The position numbers and the translations under genes were made by a program. From the NCBI GenBank assembly GCA_027001815.1, contig JALTLT010000082.1, positions 1 through 7,185 on the forward strand: a DNA stretch of 7,185 nucleotides, given 5' to 3'. A model generated the notes under the pieces. That model made no database searches, was not told the origin of the DNA, and was given only the letters and a program-made list of their open reading frames with translations. The DNA is from Gammaproteobacteria bacterium. Lineage in GTDB: Bacteria; Pseudomonadota; Gammaproteobacteria; JALTLT01. This document shows, piece after piece, positions 5,136-7,185 of the stretch; within the stretch, counting starts at the first letter, position 1, and each line of letters opens with the position of its first letter.

Positions 5136-5648
5136 TCAGAAACCGGGATCCCAGTCGGCCACGATACGGCCCGACTGCAGATCCACCTCACGGATCACGT
5201 CACCCATGATCCAGGGGATGAGGCGTTCCCGGTCGCCCCGCACCACCAGCACGTCGTTGGCACCGGTCTCCATGAGGCGCTGCACACGCCCCAGCGGGAC
5301 CCCGTCGGGGGTCTCCACCGCCAGCCCCTCCAGGTCACACCAGTAGTACTCACCCTCCGGAAGCTCTGGCAGTTCCTCGCGGGGGATGGCGATCTCCGCA
5401 CCCATGAGCAACGCCGCCTGGTCGCGGTCCTCCACCGACTCGAGGCGGGCGATCACCCCCTTGCCGTGGCGCTGGCCCTCCGCGAGGCGCCGGGGCTGCC
5501 ACTCCCCACGGGGGGTCCGGATCAGCCAGACCGGATACTCCAGGATGTTCTCTCTCGGTTCGGTCCAGGAGTAGATCTTGACCCACCCTCGGACACCGAA
5601 CAGACCGGAGATCCTGCCGACGACGAGCTGTCTGCCCCGGTCTTCCAT
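5136..5648 (-). CDS. rimM: 16S rRNA processing protein RimM
   Basis: RimM is a ribosome-assembly factor that binds S19 and helps mature the head of the 30S subunit. The 170-aa product shows the N-terminal beta-barrel RimM domain (VVGRISGLFGVRGWVKIYSW, 9-28) and a C-terminal PRC-barrel beginning at EYYWCDLEGL (100-109). The latter contains the conserved aromatic run Tyr101-Tyr102-Trp103, METGANDVLVVRG (126-138) and the final DWDPGF. The length is normal. I chose ATG 5648 because the protein begins MEDRGRQLVVGRISGLFG as expected and a GGAGGGAG Shine-Dalgarno precedes it; the frame stays open far upstream through rpsP, but that extension is not RimM-like. It lies 44 bases after rpsP and ends two bases before the upstream trmD start candidate. 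Confidence 0.97.
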   Translation of the reverse strand: MEDRGRQLVVGRISGLFGVRGWVKIYSWTEPRENILEYPVWLIRTPRGEWQPRRLAEGQRHGKGVIARLESVEDRDQAALLMGAEIAIPREELPELPEGEYYWCDLEGLAVETPDGVPLGRVQRLMETGANDVLVVRGDRERLIPWIMGDVIREVDLQSGRIVADWDPGF

Positions 5649-5692
5649 ACCTCTGCTCCCTCCGCCACCCGGGCGGCGGAGCGCCTCACCGC
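5649..5692 (-). promoter_or_regulatory. rpsP-rimM intergenic hairpin overlapping the rimM Shine-Dalgarno
   Basis: On the minus strand CTCCGCC and GGCGGAG form a perfect 7-bp stem (5660-5681) with an eight-base loop. The right arm runs directly into GGAGCAGAGGT before the rimM ATG, so part of the GGAGGGAG ribosome-binding stretch is inside the stem; a second AGAGG sits almost against the ATG. There is no T-run, so it is not a terminator. In E. coli the rimM and trmD cistrons are translated far less than rpsP and rplS through mRNA structure, and this hairpin is placed to do the same; that role here is inferred. Confidence 0.55.
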
Positions 5693-5932
5693 TCAGGCGG
5701 CGGACTTGATCAGCTTGGCGACCCGCTCGGTGGGCTTGGCGCCCTTGGAGAGCCAGTGCTGCAGGCGCTCGGTATCGATGCGCAGGGTCTCCGCCTGGCC
5801 GGAGGCCACCGGGTTGAAGAAACCCAGACGCTCGATGTAACGGCCGTCGCGACGGTTGCGGCTGTCGGTCACCACGATGTGGTAGTACGGGCGCTTCTTG
5901 GCGCCGCCACGGGCCAGTCGAATGGTCACCAT
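5693..5932 (-). CDS. rpsP: 30S ribosomal protein S16
   Basis: S16 is an essential early-assembly protein of the 30S subunit. The 79-aa product has the normal family length and signature: MVTIRLARGGAKKRPYYHIV (1-20), VTDSRNRRDGRYIERLGFFN (21-40), PVASG, then ETLRIDTERLQHWLSKGAKP (48-67) and TERVAKLIKSA. I chose ATG 5932 over an upstream in-frame ATG at 5968, because S16 proteins begin MVTIRL and an AGAGGA Shine-Dalgarno lies about ten bases upstream. It is the first gene of the rpsP-rimM-trmD-rplS operon, with a leader of roughly 70 bases from the candidate promoter. Confidence 0.98.
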   Translation of the reverse strand: MVTIRLARGGAKKRPYYHIVVTDSRNRRDGRYIERLGFFNPVASGQAETLRIDTERLQHWLSKGAKPTERVAKLIKSAA

Positions 5933-6010
5933 TGTTGCGTATTCCTCTTGAGTGCGTTCGGTCTGCATCCGCGCAGGCGCAAAACCCGCCCCCCGCGGTG
6001 AAAAGGCGCA

Positions 6011-6040
6011 ATTCTACAGGATTTGGCGAAAAAGGGAAGA
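6011..6040 (-). promoter_or_regulatory. Candidate sigma70 promoter for the rpsP operon
   Basis: On the minus strand TAGAAT (6016-6011) is a good -10 box, followed by a G/C-rich discriminator TGCGCC typical of growth-rate-controlled ribosomal promoters. The matching -35 is weak: TTCCCT or CTTCCC at a 16-17 base spacing, lying within the ffh terminator stem. The -10 box and its position about 80 bases before the rpsP ATG are the real evidence. Confidence 0.5.
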
Positions 6041-6053
6041 GCCAGCCTCTTCC
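6029..6053 (-). terminator. Intrinsic terminator of ffh
   Basis: On the minus strand GGAAGAG-gctgg-CTCTTCC forms a perfect 7-bp stem (6053-6035) with a five-base loop, followed by C and TTTTT (6033-6029). It lies 93 bases after the ffh stop and immediately before the rpsP promoter candidate. A second 6-bp hairpin, CCCGAG/CTCGGG at 6107-6124, lies between, without a T-run. Confidence 0.75.
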
Positions 6054-6145
6054 AATGACAAATGAGCCTGGCAGCCTGTCGGACTTCAAGCTGAAGGTCA
6101 CTCTGCCCCGAGAGGCTGCTCGGGCTGCTGAGATCTCCATTCGGC

Positions 6146-7185
6146 TCAAAAGGGGGGCATGCCACCAGGCGGCAGGCGTCCCTTGAGGCCGCGCATCATG
6201 TTCTTCATCCCCCCCTTGGACATCTTCTTCATCATCTTCTGCATCTGGGTGAACTGCTTGAGCAGCCGGTTGACGTCCTGGACCTGGGTCCCGGAGCCGG
6301 CGGCGATGCGGCGCTTGCGCGAGCCCTTGATGATCTGGGGAAAGCGGCGTTCCTTGGGGGTCATGGAGTTGATGATCGCCACCAGCCGGCGGATCTCCCG
6401 GTCGTCCATCATCTGCGCCTTGGCCGCTTGGGGGATGTTGGCCATCCCCGGCAGCTTCTCCATGAGACTGGAGATGCCCCCCATGGCGTTCATCTGCTGG
6501 AGCTGGTCGCGGAAGTCCTCCAGATCGAAGCCGCTCCCCTTGGCCAGCTTCTTGGCAAACTTCTCCGCCTTCTTGCGATCGACCTTGCGCTCCGCCTCCT
6601 CCACCAGGGAGAGGATGTCGCCCATGCCGAGGATGCGGGAGGCGATGCGGTCCGGATGGAACGCCTCCAGCGCATCGGTCTTCTCGCCGACTCCGAGGAA
6701 CTTGATCGGCTTGCCGGTGATGTGACGCACCGAGAGCGCCGCACCACCGCGGGCGTCACCGTCGGTCTTGGTGAGAATCACGCCGGTCAGCGGCAGCGCC
6801 TGATCGAAGGCGCGGGCGGTGTTGGCCGCATCCTGGCCGGTCATGCTGTCCACCACGAAGAGGGTCTCCGCCGGATGGATGGCGTCGTGGACGCGGCGGA
6901 TCTCCGCCATCATCTCCTCGTCGATGTGCAGACGGCCGGCGGAATCGACGATCACCACATCGATGAACTTGCGCCGCGCATGCTCCACCGCCGCCCGGGC
7001 GATGGCGGCGGGATCCTGATCGGTGGAGGAGGGGAAGAACTCGGCCCCCACCTCGCCAGCGAGGGTCTTGAGCTGTTCGATGGCGGCCGGCCGGTAGACG
7101 TCGACGCTCACCAGCAGCACCGACTTCTTCTCGCGCTCCTTCAGCCAGCGGGCCAGCTTGGCGGCGGTGGTGGTCTTGCCGGCAC
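6146..7185 (-). CDS. ffh: Signal recognition particle protein Ffh, 5' end missing
   Basis: Ffh binds 4.5S RNA and hydrophobic nascent chains and delivers ribosomes to FtsY at the membrane, using GTP. The window holds the last 345 residues; the N domain and the start of the G domain are beyond the right edge. Numbered from the first visible residue: the end of the P-loop AGKTTT (1-6), DVYRPAA (28-34), G3 as DSAGR (80-84), G4 as TKTD (138-141) followed by GDARGG, and GEKTDALEAFHPDR (166-179). The methionine-rich M domain begins near 221, with the RNA-binding GSRKRRIAAGSGTQVQDVNR (287-306) and a tail of MMKKM/KNMMR runs ending GMPPF. G3 has Ser where E. coli has Thr (DTAGR). The coding frame is intact to the edge. 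A terminator follows the stop, separating it from the rpsP operon. Confidence 0.98.
   Translation of the reverse strand, partial: AGKTTTAAKLARWLKEREKKSVLLVSVDVYRPAAIEQLKTLAGEVGAEFFPSSTDQDPAAIARAAVEHARRKFIDVVIVDSAGRLHIDEEMMAEIRRVHDAIHPAETLFVVDSMTGQDAANTARAFDQALPLTGVILTKTDGDARGGAALSVRHITGKPIKFLGVGEKTDALEAFHPDRIASRILGMGDILSLVEEAERKVDRKKAEKFAKKLAKGSGFDLEDFRDQLQQMNAMGGISSLMEKLPGMANIPQAAKAQMMDDREIRRLVAIINSMTPKERRFPQIIKGSRKRRIAAGSGTQVQDVNRLLKQFTQMQKMMKKMSKGGMKNMMRGLKGRLPPGGMPPF

Noticed and set aside
5136..6149. Extended rimM frame of 337 codons reaching back through rpsP
   Set aside because: The part upstream of 5648 is rpsP read out of frame; RimM similarity starts at MEDRGRQLVVGRI with its own ribosome-binding site.

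Overview
The window is high-GC DNA (roughly two thirds G+C by eye) from a gammaproteobacterium. The minus-strand gene order ffh - rpsP - rimM - trmD - rplS is the classic 'trmD operon' neighbourhood, and the RimM, TrmD and Ffh proteins read very close to the Enterobacteria/Chromatiales type (TrmD trefoil-knot motif WSIGDYVLSGGELPAM, RimM ending WDPGF). I cannot name the genus. The AF1514-like protein and the repeat-rich intergenic DNA would fit a sulfur-oxidising Chromatiales/Ectothiorhodospiraceae-like lineage, but that is inference.

Layout. Positions 1-851 hold no convincing gene. They are packed with repeats and folded elements: a 22-24 bp interspersed repeat (three direct copies and one inverted), smaller inverted repeats, a 97-nt long-stem palindromic element resembling a pair of REP units, and three back-to-back hairpins. 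A plus-strand pair follows at 852-1567: a membrane-anchored thioredoxin-like protein and, overlapping it by GTGA, a small AF1514/DUF5619-like protein. Everything from 1634 to the end is on the minus strand. Reading in the direction of transcription: ffh (its 5' end lies outside the window), an intrinsic terminator with an overlapping candidate promoter, rpsP, rimM, trmD, rplS, then a large exported helical-repeat (TPR-like) protein and an ogt-type DNA alkyltransferase.

How the genes work together. Ffh is the protein of the signal recognition particle. rpsP and rplS encode ribosomal proteins S16 and L19, RimM matures the 30S subunit, and TrmD makes m1G37 in tRNA, so this is one translation-machinery block. 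The hairpin and Shine-Dalgarno arrangement between rpsP and rimM fits the known need for much less RimM/TrmD than S16/L19. The most unusual point is the rplS/TPR junction. A very strong intrinsic terminator lies just after rplS, but also inside the only reading frame that gives the TPR protein a proper signal peptide. The TPR gene overlaps the rplS stop as TTGA, and ogt overlaps the TPR stop as GTGA, so expression of these two genes looks translation-coupled and possibly attenuated by the terminator.
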